A DNA stretch of 64,000 bases from Enterococcus faecalis_A (GCA_051295955.1 JBPDWA010000002.1:62001-126000); one strand, 5' to 3'. Shown: positions 1-8,534, counted from the first letter of the stretch. The notes: generated by a model from the letters alone, not told the origin. Made by a program: numbers and translations.

Positions 1-2
1 TT

Positions 3-188
3 CATTTAGGCTGGCGTGGTTGGTTGATGGTTGATACAAAAGTGGTTCCTTTTTTGCAACAAAAAAAACAGCCGCAAACTTATCAATTATCACCGACTTT
101 CTATGAAAAAAAATGGCAGCAAGCATTGCCGCCTGGAAGCAAACCAGCTCCGGCACCAGCAGAAGTAGAAGTGAATGTTAGTTTTTAA
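3..188 (+). CDS. C-terminal end of an unidentified protein (5' truncated by window edge)
   Basis: An open frame runs from the window edge to a TAA at 186-188, about 61 residues. The tail is rich in Gln, Lys and Pro and ends in a PAPAPAEVEVNVSF stretch. A strong terminator follows at 279-320, so this is the 3' end of a real transcription unit. I recognise no domain in the fragment; the Pro/Ala tail suggests a linker or surface-exposed end. Confidence 0.55.
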   Translation, partial: HLGWRGWLMVDTKVVPFLQQKKQPQTYQLSPTFYEKKWQQALPPGSKPAPAPAEVEVNVSF

Positions 189-278
189 AAATAGGAATTA
201 CTTTTGAGAAAAACAAAAAATTGAAGTAAAGAAGAAGCCTGCGATTATAGGACAATGTCTTCTACAAATGATAAGGAG

Positions 279-320
279 TACAGTGACAGCGCAAAAGGGC
301 AGGCTGTCACTGTATTTTTT
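279..320 (+). terminator. rho-independent terminator
   Basis: A perfect 12-bp stem (TACAGTGACAGC / GCTGTCACTGTA) with a 12-nt loop is followed by a run of six T. It ends the transcript of the truncated upstream gene. Confidence 0.9.
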
Positions 321-490
321 GTTTTTCCTAGTCACAGTCATTTAGACTACATAGTTTTTCAATGCAATCCTAATTGAGAAATGAGATTTTGAAAGCTGTG
401 GCTTTTGTCTCAGCTGTTTTCTTTTTGTTATTGAAATAGTACAACTAATGATATAATTAAGAGAAATTATTTTTTTAAGGAGTAGAAGTA

Positions 491-1564
491 ATGGAAGATC
501 AAATGTTAATAGATTTAACAAATGCCAAAGGAATTGCTGGTAATGAGGAAGAAGTACGGGAAGTATTTAAAAAGTACGCTGTACCTTATGCAGATAAATT
601 TCTTTACGACGGCTTAGGTAGTGTGATTGCTGAGCACGTTGGAGTCCCACAAGGCCCTAGAATTTACATCTCTGGACACTTGGATGAAGTTGGGTTTATG
701 GTGACTAAAATTACGGAAAAAGGATTCATTGAATTTCAACCAGTCGGCGGCTGGTGGGGCCAAGTGATGTTGGCTCAGCAGGTTACCGTTAAAACCAGCA
801 AAGGGCTTGTTTACCATGGAGTGATCGGTTCGAAGCCACCGCATGTTTTAACTCCGGAAGTCCGCAATAAGCCCTATGACCTAGCAGATATGTTTATTGA
901 TATTGGCGCAGCTAGTGCGTGCCAAGTGGCGGAATGGGGTATAAAACCTGGAGATATGATCACACCTTACATTGAATACCGTCGAATGAATGGAACCAAA
1001 TTTCTGTTAGCCAAAGCTTGGGATAACCGCATTGGTACTGCTGTTTCATTAAAAGTGTTGGAAAACTTAGCCAAAGAAGGACATCCTAATGTTCTTTTTG
1101 CCGGCAGTGATGTCCAAGAAGAAGTTGGTCTTCGTGGCGCTCAAACTAGTACGCATCTAGTTGATCCGGATTTAGCTTTAGCGTTGGATACAGGAACTGC
1201 AGGAGATACGCCGAAAATGACCACCAAGGAAGCTGATTCTGTCCTAGGAGCCGGCCCGCAAATTTTAATATATGACGCTTCGATGATTCCTCACAAAAAA
1301 TTACGAGATTTTGTCATTGGTATCGCTGAAGAACAAAACATTTCTTTCCAATATACAGTGATTACTGGCGGCGGAACGGATGCTGGGCGTATGCATGTAA
1401 GTAAAGATGGCGTTCCATCATTAGCGATTACAGTGCCGGTTAGATACTTGCATTCTCACACATCAATTATTCATGAGGACGATTATGTAAATACGGTGAA
1501 ACTAGTAACAGAAGTTGTGAAAAGACTGGATCGTCAAACTGTGGTGCAGTTAACTAGTTATTAA
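491..1564 (+). CDS. M42 family glutamyl-aminopeptidase-like metallopeptidase
   Basis: Cytosolic di-zinc aminopeptidase of the M42 family (PepA/FrvX/YtoP type), which forms large assemblies that trim peptides from the N-terminus. The 357-residue length is normal. Visible metal and catalytic motifs, in order: GHLDEVGFMV, AWDNRIGT, VQEEVGLRGA, ALDTGTAGD, GGGTDAG and HSHTSIIHEDD. The start is supported by AAGGAG 8 nt upstream; a TATAAT at 452-457 is the likely -10 box. A DUF975 gene follows after 25 nt and may be cotranscribed. A second, diverged M42 gene lies at 43975. Substrate preference cannot be told from sequence. Confidence 0.9.
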   Translation: MEDQMLIDLTNAKGIAGNEEEVREVFKKYAVPYADKFLYDGLGSVIAEHVGVPQGPRIYISGHLDEVGFMVTKITEKGFIEFQPVGGWWGQVMLAQQVTVKTSKGLVYHGVIGSKPPHVLTPEVRNKPYDLADMFIDIGAASACQVAEWGIKPGDMITPYIEYRRMNGTKFLLAKAWDNRIGTAVSLKVLENLAKEGHPNVLFAGSDVQEEVGLRGAQTSTHLVDPDLALALDTGTAGDTPKMTTKEADSVLGAGPQILIYDASMIPHKKLRDFVIGIAEEQNISFQYTVITGGGTDAGRMHVSKDGVPSLAITVPVRYLHSHTSIIHEDDYVNTVKLVTEVVKRLDRQTVVQLTSY

Positions 1565-1589
1565 ATTTAAGAATTAGGAGGACAAGCAA

Positions 1590-2378
1590 ATGAAAAGTTA
1601 TGTATCAAATGCTCAGCACAGAGAACGTGCTAGAGGTGCTTTAAAAAATCAATGGGGAATGATGGTGTGGCTGACTTTTTTAATCCTTTTACTGCAACTA
1701 TTGGCTAGTGAAATCGTCGGTAACTTTTTTATTGGTAATTCAGGAGGTACTGGTAAAACTTTTGCGAATTTCTTACTTGAGAATTTAGTTCTTTTTGCTA
1801 TTTTTTATGGTTATGCTTACGCTGGGTTACAAGTTTTACGAGGGAATAAGGCAAAGCCAATAATGTTGTTTAGCGTTTTCCAAGAAGGCAATTATGTACC
1901 TATGCTTATCATTAATTTTTTGCAATATCTGGTTAGTCGTATTGTAAATGTCATTGTTATGCTGCCAATCTTCATTATTTTCGGGGCTCAAATCTATATT
2001 GATTTAATGTTCAACAACGTTAGTCCAAAACGAATTCAAGGGGCTTTTGAGGAAAATTTGCCATTCTTTTTCTTACTGTTGATCTTTGTGGCTTTAGTCT
2101 TTTTGCTGGCAATGTTTATCAGCGGAATTTTTCAATTTGCTGTTTGGCTTAAATTTGATGAAAAATCATTAACTGTTTCTGAAACTTTAAAAGGAGCTGT
2201 CAATTTGATGAAGGGCCGCTTTCTACAATACGTCCGTTTGCAATTATCATTTATTGGCTGGTATATCATTGGTACGTTAGCCTTATTTATCGGGTTGTTG
2301 TGGGTACTTCCTTATCAAAATGTAGCTTTAGCCAGCTTCTATGAAACAGCACGTGAAGAAAAAGAGACAGTTATTTAA
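1590..2378 (+). CDS. DUF975 family integral membrane protein
   Basis: A 262-residue protein with five or six hydrophobic segments. The family's N-terminal signature is present (R-x-R-A-R-G-A-L-K-N-Q-W-G-M within the first 30 residues). DUF975 proteins are common in Firmicutes and have no established biochemical role. AGGAGG precedes the ATG. It follows the M42 peptidase by 25 nt in the same direction, and a probable terminator lies downstream at 2390-2466. I can say only that it is a polytopic membrane protein. Confidence 0.8.
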   Translation: MKSYVSNAQHRERARGALKNQWGMMVWLTFLILLLQLLASEIVGNFFIGNSGGTGKTFANFLLENLVLFAIFYGYAYAGLQVLRGNKAKPIMLFSVFQEGNYVPMLIINFLQYLVSRIVNVIVMLPIFIIFGAQIYIDLMFNNVSPKRIQGAFEENLPFFFLLLIFVALVFLLAMFISGIFQFAVWLKFDEKSLTVSETLKGAVNLMKGRFLQYVRLQLSFIGWYIIGTLALFIGLLWVLPYQNVALASFYETAREEKETVI

Positions 2379-2389
2379 ATCTTGAGAAG

Positions 2390-2466
2390 CTAGTGGTAAG
2401 TAAGTACTTCAGACAGCATAACCATCGTGTTCTGCCAAAGCGTACTGACGACCGCTAGTTTTTTTA
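2390..2466 (+). terminator. probable terminator after the DUF975 gene
   Basis: CTAGTGGT at 2390-2397 pairs with ACCGCTAG at 2451-2458 (one G-U), directly followed by seven T. The loop is long and weakly paired, so strength is uncertain. Confidence 0.5.
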
Positions 2467-2550
2467 TTTTAAAAAATAAGCCAGCTACGATCTTTTTCTC
2501 ATTATTTTATGGTACCATTGAAGCAGAAATTAAAAAGGAGGCTGAAACAG

Positions 2551-3327
2551 GTGAAATTAACCGTTTTAGGCTGTTGGGGTGCTTACCCTTATCAAGGACA
2601 AGGTACCAGTTCTTATTTGTTAGAATCAGCAGGGTTTCATTTACTGATTGATGCTGGAAGTACGACGCTAGTTCAGTTGGAAAAAATTCTTGATCCACTG
2701 AAACTTGATGCAGTGATTCTATCTCATTATCATCATGATCACATTGCTGATTTGGGCGTTTTACAATATTATCGTCAGTTATATCCGACACTAACGCCAA
2801 CGCCAGTATTACCAATTTATGGACATACGGAAGATAGAAACCATTTTGATGAGTTGACGCTATCTGGTGTTTCTGAAGGCCACGCTTATTTTGAGGCCGA
2901 AGAATTAAAGCTGGGGCCGTTTCTTATTACTTTTATGAAAACGATTCATCCTGTTCCTTGTTATGCCATGAGAATCGTTGAAGCCAGCACAGGAAAAGTA
3001 TTGGTCTTTACTGGAGACTCAGGCTATTTGGAAAGCTTTATTCCATTTGCTCAATCTGCCGATGTCTTTTTAGTAGATACCTATCTATTTGAAGGAAATG
3101 AAAACCATCATGCCCATTTTACTGCCAAAGAGGCCGGCACAATTGCCAAAGCCGCTAAAGTGAAAAAATTAATTTTAACTCACTTGCCACAACACGGTTC
3201 ACTAATAGAGCTAAAAGCTCAAGCGCAAAAAGCAGCCGGCAGTCACTTGCCTGTTGTTTTAGCTCAGCCACAACTAGTAATAGAAATAACTAATGAAGCA
3301 ATGAATAAAGGAGTGAATAAACAGTGA
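2551..3327 (+). CDS. yhfI: metallo-beta-lactamase fold hydrolase, YhfI-like
   Basis: An MBL-fold metal-dependent hydrolase of about 258 residues. HYHHDH is the metal-binding HxHxDH motif, GDSGY a later Asp ligand, and TAKEAG with LTHLPQHG the C-terminal ligands. The GTG at 2551 is chosen because AAAAGGAGG sits 10 nt upstream and the protein then opens MKLTVLGCWGAYP, typical of the family; the frame extends to 2509 without RBS support. The stop overlaps the lplA start, so the two are translationally coupled. B. subtilis has the same neighbour pair (yhfI-lplJ). The physiological substrate is unknown. Confidence 0.85.
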   Translation: MKLTVLGCWGAYPYQGQGTSSYLLESAGFHLLIDAGSTTLVQLEKILDPLKLDAVILSHYHHDHIADLGVLQYYRQLYPTLTPTPVLPIYGHTEDRNHFDELTLSGVSEGHAYFEAEELKLGPFLITFMKTIHPVPCYAMRIVEASTGKVLVFTGDSGYLESFIPFAQSADVFLVDTYLFEGNENHHAHFTAKEAGTIAKAAKVKKLILTHLPQHGSLIELKAQAQKAAGSHLPVVLAQPQLVIEITNEAMNKGVNKQ

Positions 3328-4328
3328 TTTTTGTTCCCAATGAAAATAATGATCCACGGGTAAATTTAGCAATTGAAACATATTTATTGAAAGAAAAGTC
3401 ATTAGATGAGCCGATTTTACTTTTTTATATTAACGATCCCTCCATCATTATCGGTCGTAATCAAAACACGATTGAAGAAATTAACAAAGACTACGTCGAT
3501 GCTCACAATATTTATGTCGTACGCCGGTTAAGCGGCGGTGGTGCCGTTTATCATGACCACGGCAATTTAAATTTCAGTTTTATCATGCCGGATGACGGAA
3601 ATTCGTTCCGTGATTTTGCTAAGCTGACACAGCCGATCATTCAAGCTTTACATGAGCTGGGAATTGAAGGAGCTGAGCTAAAGGGCCGTAACGATTTAGT
3701 AATCAATGGAATGAAATTTTCTGGGAATGCGATGTACGCAACGAACGGCCGAATGTTTGCCCATGGAACGTTGATGTTTGACAGTGATATTGATGAAGTA
3801 GTAAATACGTTGAAAGTCCGTAAAGATAAAATTGAATCTAAAGGGATCAAATCAGTACGCTCACGCGTAACGAATATCAAACCATTTTTACCAGCTGATA
3901 AACAAAACATGACAACAGAAGATTTTCGTCAAGAAATTTTACTAAAAATTTTTGGAGTAGATTCAGTCGATCAAGTGAAAACCTATGAATTAACCCAACA
4001 AGACTGGGTAGCGATCAATCAAATTTCCGACGAATACTATCGTAACTGGAATTGGAATTATGGCAAATCACCGGAATTTAACTTGGATCGTCACCAACGT
4101 TTTCCGATTGGTTCCATTGATGTTAAACTTAATGTTGCCGACGGTATAATTAAAAACGTTAAAATCTATGGAGATTTCTTTGGTTTGGGAGAAATTCAAG
4201 ATGTTGAAGAGCTATTATCCGGAGTTAAATATGAAAGAACAGCATTGGCGACAGCGATCGATCAAATCGATCTCAAAAAATATTTCGGTAACATCGAAAA
4301 AGAAGATTTATTGACACTTATTTACTAA
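3324..4328 (+). CDS. lplA: lipoate-protein ligase
   Basis: ATP-dependent ligase that attaches scavenged lipoate to lipoyl domains of 2-oxoacid dehydrogenases or GcvH; cytosolic. At 334 residues it has the expected N-terminal catalytic and C-terminal accessory domains. Motifs seen: RRLSGGGAVYHDHGNLNFSF (lipoyl-AMP site), RNDLVINGMKFSGNA, and HGTLMFDSD. The GTG start at 3324 overlaps the upstream TGA, with AAGGAG about 10 nt upstream. A terminator at 4376-4425 ends the unit. Enterococci are lipoate auxotrophs, which fits a scavenging ligase. Confidence 0.93.
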   Translation: MIFVPNENNDPRVNLAIETYLLKEKSLDEPILLFYINDPSIIIGRNQNTIEEINKDYVDAHNIYVVRRLSGGGAVYHDHGNLNFSFIMPDDGNSFRDFAKLTQPIIQALHELGIEGAELKGRNDLVINGMKFSGNAMYATNGRMFAHGTLMFDSDIDEVVNTLKVRKDKIESKGIKSVRSRVTNIKPFLPADKQNMTTEDFRQEILLKIFGVDSVDQVKTYELTQQDWVAINQISDEYYRNWNWNYGKSPEFNLDRHQRFPIGSIDVKLNVADGIIKNVKIYGDFFGLGEIQDVEELLSGVKYERTALATAIDQIDLKKYFGNIEKEDLLTLIY

Positions 4329-4375
4329 TTAAGAACGTACAAGATAGCTAAAATTATCAACACTTAAATAAATTT

Positions 4376-4425
4376 AGAAGTTTCGACAACAGTTATTTTT
4401 AACAGTTGGTGAAGCTTCTTTTTTC
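4376..4425 (+). terminator. terminator of the yhfI-lplA operon
   Basis: AGAAGTTTC at 4376-4384 pairs with GAAGCTTCT at 4411-4419, with a second inner pairing AACAGTT / AACAGTT-like, followed by a T run. It lies at the left end of a 418-nt gap. Confidence 0.7.
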
Positions 4426-4746
4426 TCTTTATTTCAATAGTGCGAGTTTTTATATTAAAAATTTTGTTATATTTATAAATTTAATTTTTGTTTGTGCGAA
4501 TCATTTGCTTGGTGTTTTGGAGAAACATTCGACAAAATATAGTTTTTTAAGTATATTACTATAATAGTATTTTATTTCATACATATATAAAATTTGTATA
4601 CTTTTTTTATTGAAAATTACTTTTCTTAATAATGAAATTGTGGTATCATAATTACATTATAATATATATAATTCATGGTGAGAGAACTATATAGCATATA
4701 GATAACGATCGTCAACAATAGCCAAGGCGATAAGGGAGGACTTAAC
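4426..4746. other. AT-rich intergenic region upstream of the lipase-effector-like operon
   Basis: No open frame with an RBS. TATAAT matches occur at 4658-4663 and 4667-4672 in a very AT-rich stretch and probably contain the promoter of the downstream operon, but no convincingly spaced -35 is visible. Confidence 0.4.
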
Positions 4747-5076
4747 GTGATGGGAGAAGAACAAAAGACACTAGCAGTACAGCAGCGTCTGTTAGAGATT
4801 GAGGAACAAGCTGTTCAAGCATTGAAGAATACTTTTGCCAATCTTCAGCTTATTGACTTTGATGCAATTCATTACAATCAGTACTCAGGCTCTTATCGTA
4901 TTTTTTTGACGATCGGTAACTCCCAAGCGCAGCAGGTCACCTTTAGTATTGGTTATTTGCAAGGTGACGACCATATTGCAGACTACGGCGGTGGAAATGA
5001 ACAAGTACAAATTAGAGGAAAAACGACTAGCCAAGTAATGGTTAAATATTCTAATGGAAGGGAAGCGAATGTTTAG
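4747..5076 (+). CDS. small protein of unknown function, first gene of the lipase-effector-like operon
   Basis: A 109-residue protein (GTG 4747, or ATG 4750) behind GGAGG at 4735-4739. It has a short helical N-terminus (about 30 residues), then an apparently beta-rich half (FDAIHYNQYSGSYRIFLTIG). There is no signal peptide or TM segment. Its stop overlaps the start of the lipase gene by one base, so the two are coupled. By position it could be an immunity protein, chaperone or targeting partner of the lipase; no known motif supports any of these. Confidence 0.6.
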   Translation: MMGEEQKTLAVQQRLLEIEEQAVQALKNTFANLQLIDFDAIHYNQYSGSYRIFLTIGNSQAQQVTFSIGYLQGDDHIADYGGGNEQVQIRGKTTSQVMVKYSNGREANV

Positions 5077-6272
5077 TGGTTACTGAAAAATCCTGTTGGA
5101 AATTAAGTGATAATGCTTATTGGCTTGAACCAAGATTGAAAGCCTTCGATTCCACGTTAAAAGTAGGTGCCATCAGAAATTTAGATGATAAGCAGTTTAA
5201 AATTGTAACCATTAAAACTGATGATACTATCGGTTTTCAAGCGATGGCGGCTGCCCCTTTTCAAAAAGAGGCGATTGATACTTCTGAGTTAATCATTGTT
5301 TATGCAGGAACAACGGCCGGAATTTTTACTGAAATGGCAACAAATCAAGCTGTAACTGCTGATTATCGTAAATGGGAAGATACGATCGCTCTCAAGCAGC
5401 TCCAAGCTGCACAAGACTTTGCTGCCAAAGTAAAACAAGCGTATCCGCAGGCTGAAATCATCACTACCGGCCATTCTTTGGGTGCTTTTCTAGCATTGTA
5501 TGTCGCTGCTGAAAATCAGTGGGCAATGGTTGGGTTTAATGGCCCGGATCCATATGAATATTTAACAGAGCCAGCCAAAAAATGGATAAATAACCAAGCA
5601 GAAATGCTAAAAAATTATTGTAATGTCAATGATGCTATCAGCCACATTAATGGCATCCCAAGCGGCACGCAGCTTTCTGTAAAATTTGGCGGAACCAAAA
5701 ATACGCTAGCAGCGCATCAATTAAGTTTATGGTCGATTTTGATGGACAGCAGCGGACAGATTATTTTACCTGATGCGGAGCTTTTTTCTGGCGAGCTTAT
5801 GAAACAGCGGGTAAATTTATATGCGAAAATGAGTCGCTTAGAACGGTTAAAAAAAATTGCTTATACTGAAAGCAGTAACTCGGTAGCTGAAATATTTTTT
5901 TATAGCGCTGAAGTTTTAACGATTTTGACCAATATCACCAACGCAGTCGAAGTAAGCATAGCTGAAATGTTGCAACGCTGCCACAAAGGGATTGATAACA
6001 TTCAAGCTCTTTGGACCGATGGTTTAACTCGTGCTCGGGGAATTGGCAAGGACTTAGCCGAACCCGAGATCTTGGAAGCTTTGGCTCAAGGTGGCATTAC
6101 GTATGATCATTTGGTTGAAAAGCCGACTTTGCTTTACTTGAAAAAAATCCATGAGATTCACAAAATACAATTTTGTTATTCAGATGTAATTGTGACGATT
6201 CGCTCGGCACTTCAAAAGTTGGCGCAGACAGATGCAAGAATTGCCGCAAATCTGAAAGCTTTAAACTTATAG
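5076..6272 (+). CDS. lipase-like alpha/beta hydrolase with helical C-terminal half (candidate type VII effector, TslA-like architecture)
   Basis: A 398-residue protein. The N-terminal half looks like a class 3 / Mbeg1-like lipase: LIIVYAGTT (strand and oxyanion region), then GHSLGAFLALYVAAE with the nucleophile Ser in GHSLG, an NGPDPYEY loop, and DAISHI. The C-terminal ~180 residues are predicted helical, without catalytic motifs. No Sec signal peptide is present. S. aureus TslA has the same order (lipase first, LXG-like helical targeting domain last) and is encoded beside two small helical partners, as here. The GTG start overlaps the upstream stop. Secretion by a type VII system is an inference: no ess/yuk genes are in this window. 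Confidence 0.65.
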   Translation: MVTEKSCWKLSDNAYWLEPRLKAFDSTLKVGAIRNLDDKQFKIVTIKTDDTIGFQAMAAAPFQKEAIDTSELIIVYAGTTAGIFTEMATNQAVTADYRKWEDTIALKQLQAAQDFAAKVKQAYPQAEIITTGHSLGAFLALYVAAENQWAMVGFNGPDPYEYLTEPAKKWINNQAEMLKNYCNVNDAISHINGIPSGTQLSVKFGGTKNTLAAHQLSLWSILMDSSGQIILPDAELFSGELMKQRVNLYAKMSRLERLKKIAYTESSNSVAEIFFYSAEVLTILTNITNAVEVSIAEMLQRCHKGIDNIQALWTDGLTRARGIGKDLAEPEILEALAQGGITYDHLVEKPTLLYLKKIHEIHKIQFCYSDVIVTIRSALQKLAQTDARIAANLKALNL

Positions 6273-6281
6273 AAGAAAGGT

Positions 6282-6638
6282 GTGTTTGTTATCCAAGATA
6301 GAAATCAGCTGAAAATGGATTACTTGAGAATACAGCAAACAATGGAAGAATTAGAGATGGACTTGTATCGGTACAGAGAAATGGAAATTGCCAAACTTGA
6401 TGATTTAGCTGACGCCACGTTTTATTATTTAAAAGATTACGTTGAAGAAACTGAAGTGTTGAATCATTCTTTACATATGATTTCTCACCAACAAGATGTG
6501 GTAGTTCAGCAATATAAAGCAGAACAACGCCATCTGAAACGAGCCATGGAAGACCATTATGAAGACTATCTCTATCAATTGAAATTAATGGATATAAAAG
6601 GAGAATCATTTGATGGAGACCATCGATCCGCTTACTAG
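6282..6638 (+). CDS. small all-helical protein, candidate partner/chaperone of the lipase
   Basis: A 118-residue protein predicted almost entirely helical and coiled-coil, rich in Gln, Glu, His and Tyr (MEELEMDLYRYREMEIAKLD, then a long QQYKAEQRHLKRAMEDHYED helix). It resembles in shape the Lap/WXG100-like helpers of LXG effectors. The GTG at 6282 lies only 1-2 nt after GAAAGG, so the true start may be slightly later (ATG at 6315). Its 3' end overlaps the next reading frame by 26 nt. No enzymatic motif is visible. Confidence 0.6.
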   Translation: MFVIQDRNQLKMDYLRIQQTMEELEMDLYRYREMEIAKLDDLADATFYYLKDYVEETEVLNHSLHMISHQQDVVVQQYKAEQRHLKRAMEDHYEDYLYQLKLMDIKGESFDGDHRSAY

Positions 6639-6908
6639 AAAAATAGTAGCTTTGCATAGAAGAAAAGCGCTGGAAAAACAAATTATTACAACAACACTAG
6701 CTAGTGCCATGCTAAAAAAGCTGTCGAACAGCAAGAAGCAATCCATAGCGGAAACCAGGAAATAGCCGCTACTGCCAAACGGACCATTGAGCTGGCTGCT
6801 GCTTTCAGCCCACGCTTGAAAGGACAGTGGGCTCAAAAAGCAGAGGAAGCAATTCAAGCAGCTGGTGAAGCGTTTGAACAATTAGAAGAAAATTACAAAC
6901 CTTATTGA
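6613..6908 (+). pseudogene. second small helical partner gene, broken by a 1-nt frameshift in an A6 run
   Basis: AAAAGGAG at 6596-6603 precedes an ATG at 6613. The frame reads METIDPLTRKIVALHRRKAL and onward, then hits TAG at 6763. Adding one A to the A6 run at 6714-6719 joins it to a second open frame ending at TGA 6906-6908. The result is a continuous 98-residue helical protein (ending in AIQAAGEAFEQLEENYKPY). The two halves match in composition and helical character. It may be a decayed gene, a phase-variable homopolymer, or a sequencing error. As the third gene of the lipase operon it would be the second helical partner. Confidence 0.6.
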
Positions 6909-7020
6909 ATGACTCCTGTGATGTGAGTCCGTAACTAACGTATTGGTTTTTGTACTTCAGCACCTTTTGACAGAGTTTCCATCTCTTCGTATAATAAAGA
7001 AACGTAAAGGAGCGAAGAAC

Positions 7021-7704
7021 ATGATCAATGAAATGATGCATCGACCTGTAGTGAAAAAAGAACTGGTCGATTTTATGCGTAATAAACAAAAAAAACTTCC
7101 AGGTGAATTAGGTGTAGTCGAAGCAGAAGCAAATCAAGCTGGCGTACCGATTATCCCGCATGAAACGGTAGTATTTTTACAATTCTTTTTGGGACAAATC
7201 AAACCGCAACAAATTTTGGAAGTAGGTGCCGCCATCGGATTTTCTTCCAGTCTAATGGCGCAATACGTAGATGAAAAAGGCCATGTTACCACAATTGATC
7301 GCTTTGACGTTATGATTGAGCAAGCAAAAAAAACGTACCAACGTTTGGCTTTAACCGATAAAGTAACCTTGTTGGAAGGCCAAGCAGCTGATATTTTACC
7401 AACGCTGACTGGCCCTTATGATTTTATTTTTATGGACAGCGCCAAAGCTAAGTATATCGAATTTTTACCGGATTGTTTGCGTTTATTACCTGTCGGTGGT
7501 GTATTGATGGTGGATGACGTCTTTCAAGCGGGAACTATTTTAGATCCAATTGAAACGATTCCTAAGAAAAATCGTGCCATTCATCGAAAATTAAATGAAT
7601 TTTTAGATGTGGTGATGCCCCATCCTGATCTGACTTCGACCTTATTGCCATTAGGTGATGGTATTATTATGATTACTAAAGAAAAAGATCACATTGTGCT
7701 TTAA
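7021..7704 (+). CDS. trmR: O-methyltransferase, TrmR (YrrM)-like
   Basis: Class I SAM-dependent methyltransferase of about 227 residues. SAM-binding motif I is ILEVGAAIGFSSSLMA and motif II is VTTIDRFD; IFMDSAKAKY carries the metal/substrate Asp typical of COMT-like enzymes. B. subtilis YrrM/TrmR methylates 5-hydroxyuridine at tRNA position 34, and the N-terminal helix plus VPIIPHETVVFLQ region looks similar. The ATG at 7021 is chosen for AAAGGAG 7 nt upstream; the frame extends to 6943 without RBS. Other O-methyltransferases of this family cannot be excluded. Confidence 0.75.
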   Translation: MINEMMHRPVVKKELVDFMRNKQKKLPGELGVVEAEANQAGVPIIPHETVVFLQFFLGQIKPQQILEVGAAIGFSSSLMAQYVDEKGHVTTIDRFDVMIEQAKKTYQRLALTDKVTLLEGQAADILPTLTGPYDFIFMDSAKAKYIEFLPDCLRLLPVGGVLMVDDVFQAGTILDPIETIPKKNRAIHRKLNEFLDVVMPHPDLTSTLLPLGDGIIMITKEKDHIVL

Positions 7705-7735
7705 AAAATGCTAGCAGCCAGTCAAGTTTTTTTAA

Positions 7736-7776
7736 GTTCACAATAAAAAAAGTATTTTTTTATTGCGGACTTTTTT
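7736..7776 (+). terminator. terminator after the methyltransferase gene
   Basis: A 16-bp stem (GTTCACAATAAAAAAA / TTTTTTTATTGCGGAC, two G-U pairs) with a 3-nt loop, followed by six T. Confidence 0.85.
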
Positions 7777-7888
7777 ATAAAAAGCTGAATATCAAATAAA
7801 AAAAACTGGGTATTGAGAATACCGTTATTATTTTCTCAATTAATTAAAAAAAATCAAAAAAAGAACGTAATTATTTAAAATTATTCTA

Positions 7889-7917
7889 TTGACGTAATTA
7901 TTATAAACTGGTATTCT
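7889..7917 (+). promoter_or_regulatory. ahpC promoter with PerR-like box
   Basis: TTGACG (7889-7894), a 17-nt spacer and TATTCT (7912-7917) form a good sigma-A promoter 31 nt upstream of ahpC. The 15-mer ACGTAATTATTATAA at 7892-7906 matches the PerR consensus TTATAATNATTATAA at 11 of 14 informative positions, including the whole right half. Placed between -35 and -10, it would allow peroxide-relieved repression. Confidence 0.75.
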
Positions 7918-7948
7918 GAATAGGAAGAAAAAATTAGGAGGGACTTTA

Positions 7949-8512
7949 ATGAATATGATTAACACAAAATTAATTGATTTTAAATGTGATGCTTATCACG
8001 ATGGCGAATTTACTCAAGTATCTACTGCGGATATTTTAGGCAAATGGAGTATTTTCTTTTTTTATCCTGCCGACTTTTCTTTTGTTTGTCCAACAGAATT
8101 AGGAGACATGCAAGATCATTATGATCATTTAAAAGAATTAAATTGCGAAGTTTACTCTGTATCAGAAGATAGTCATTATGTACACAAAGCTTGGGCTGAT
8201 GCAACAGATACAATTGGAAAAATCAAATATCCAATGTTAGCTGATCCAAACGGTCAACTGGCTCGTTTCTTTGGTGTTTTAGATGAAGCGTCTGGAATGA
8301 CTTATCGCGCCTCATTTATTGTTAGCCCAGAAGGAGAAATCAAGTCTTATGAAATCAACGATATGGGAATTGGTCGTAATGCAGAAGAACTTGTTCGCAA
8401 ATTAGAAGCTTCTCAATTTGTAGCAGAACATGGAGATAAAGTATGTCCAGCTAATTGGCAACCAGGCGAAGAAACAATTGCTCCAAGTTTAGACTTAGTT
8501 GGTAAAATTTAA
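7949..8512 (+). CDS. ahpC: alkyl hydroperoxide reductase peroxidase subunit (2-Cys peroxiredoxin)
   Basis: AhpC reduces peroxides with its peroxidatic Cys and is recycled by the AhpF-like flavoprotein encoded next. At 187 residues it has the expected length. The peroxidatic Cys lies in FYPADFSFVCPTELGDMQ and the resolving Cys near the C-terminus in GDKVCPANW. AGGAGG lies 7 nt before the ATG. A promoter with a PerR-like box precedes it. A hairpin between ahpC and ahpF could reduce downstream expression, as is usual for this pair. Confidence 0.96.
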   Translation: MNMINTKLIDFKCDAYHDGEFTQVSTADILGKWSIFFFYPADFSFVCPTELGDMQDHYDHLKELNCEVYSVSEDSHYVHKAWADATDTIGKIKYPMLADPNGQLARFFGVLDEASGMTYRASFIVSPEGEIKSYEINDMGIGRNAEELVRKLEASQFVAEHGDKVCPANWQPGEETIAPSLDLVGKI

Positions 8513-8534
8513 TCTAGTTCATTATAAACAGGGC

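Noticed and set aside
2427..2651. 74-codon plus-strand frame before the yhfI-like gene
   Set aside because: It overlaps the terminator and the real gene in another frame and has no RBS.
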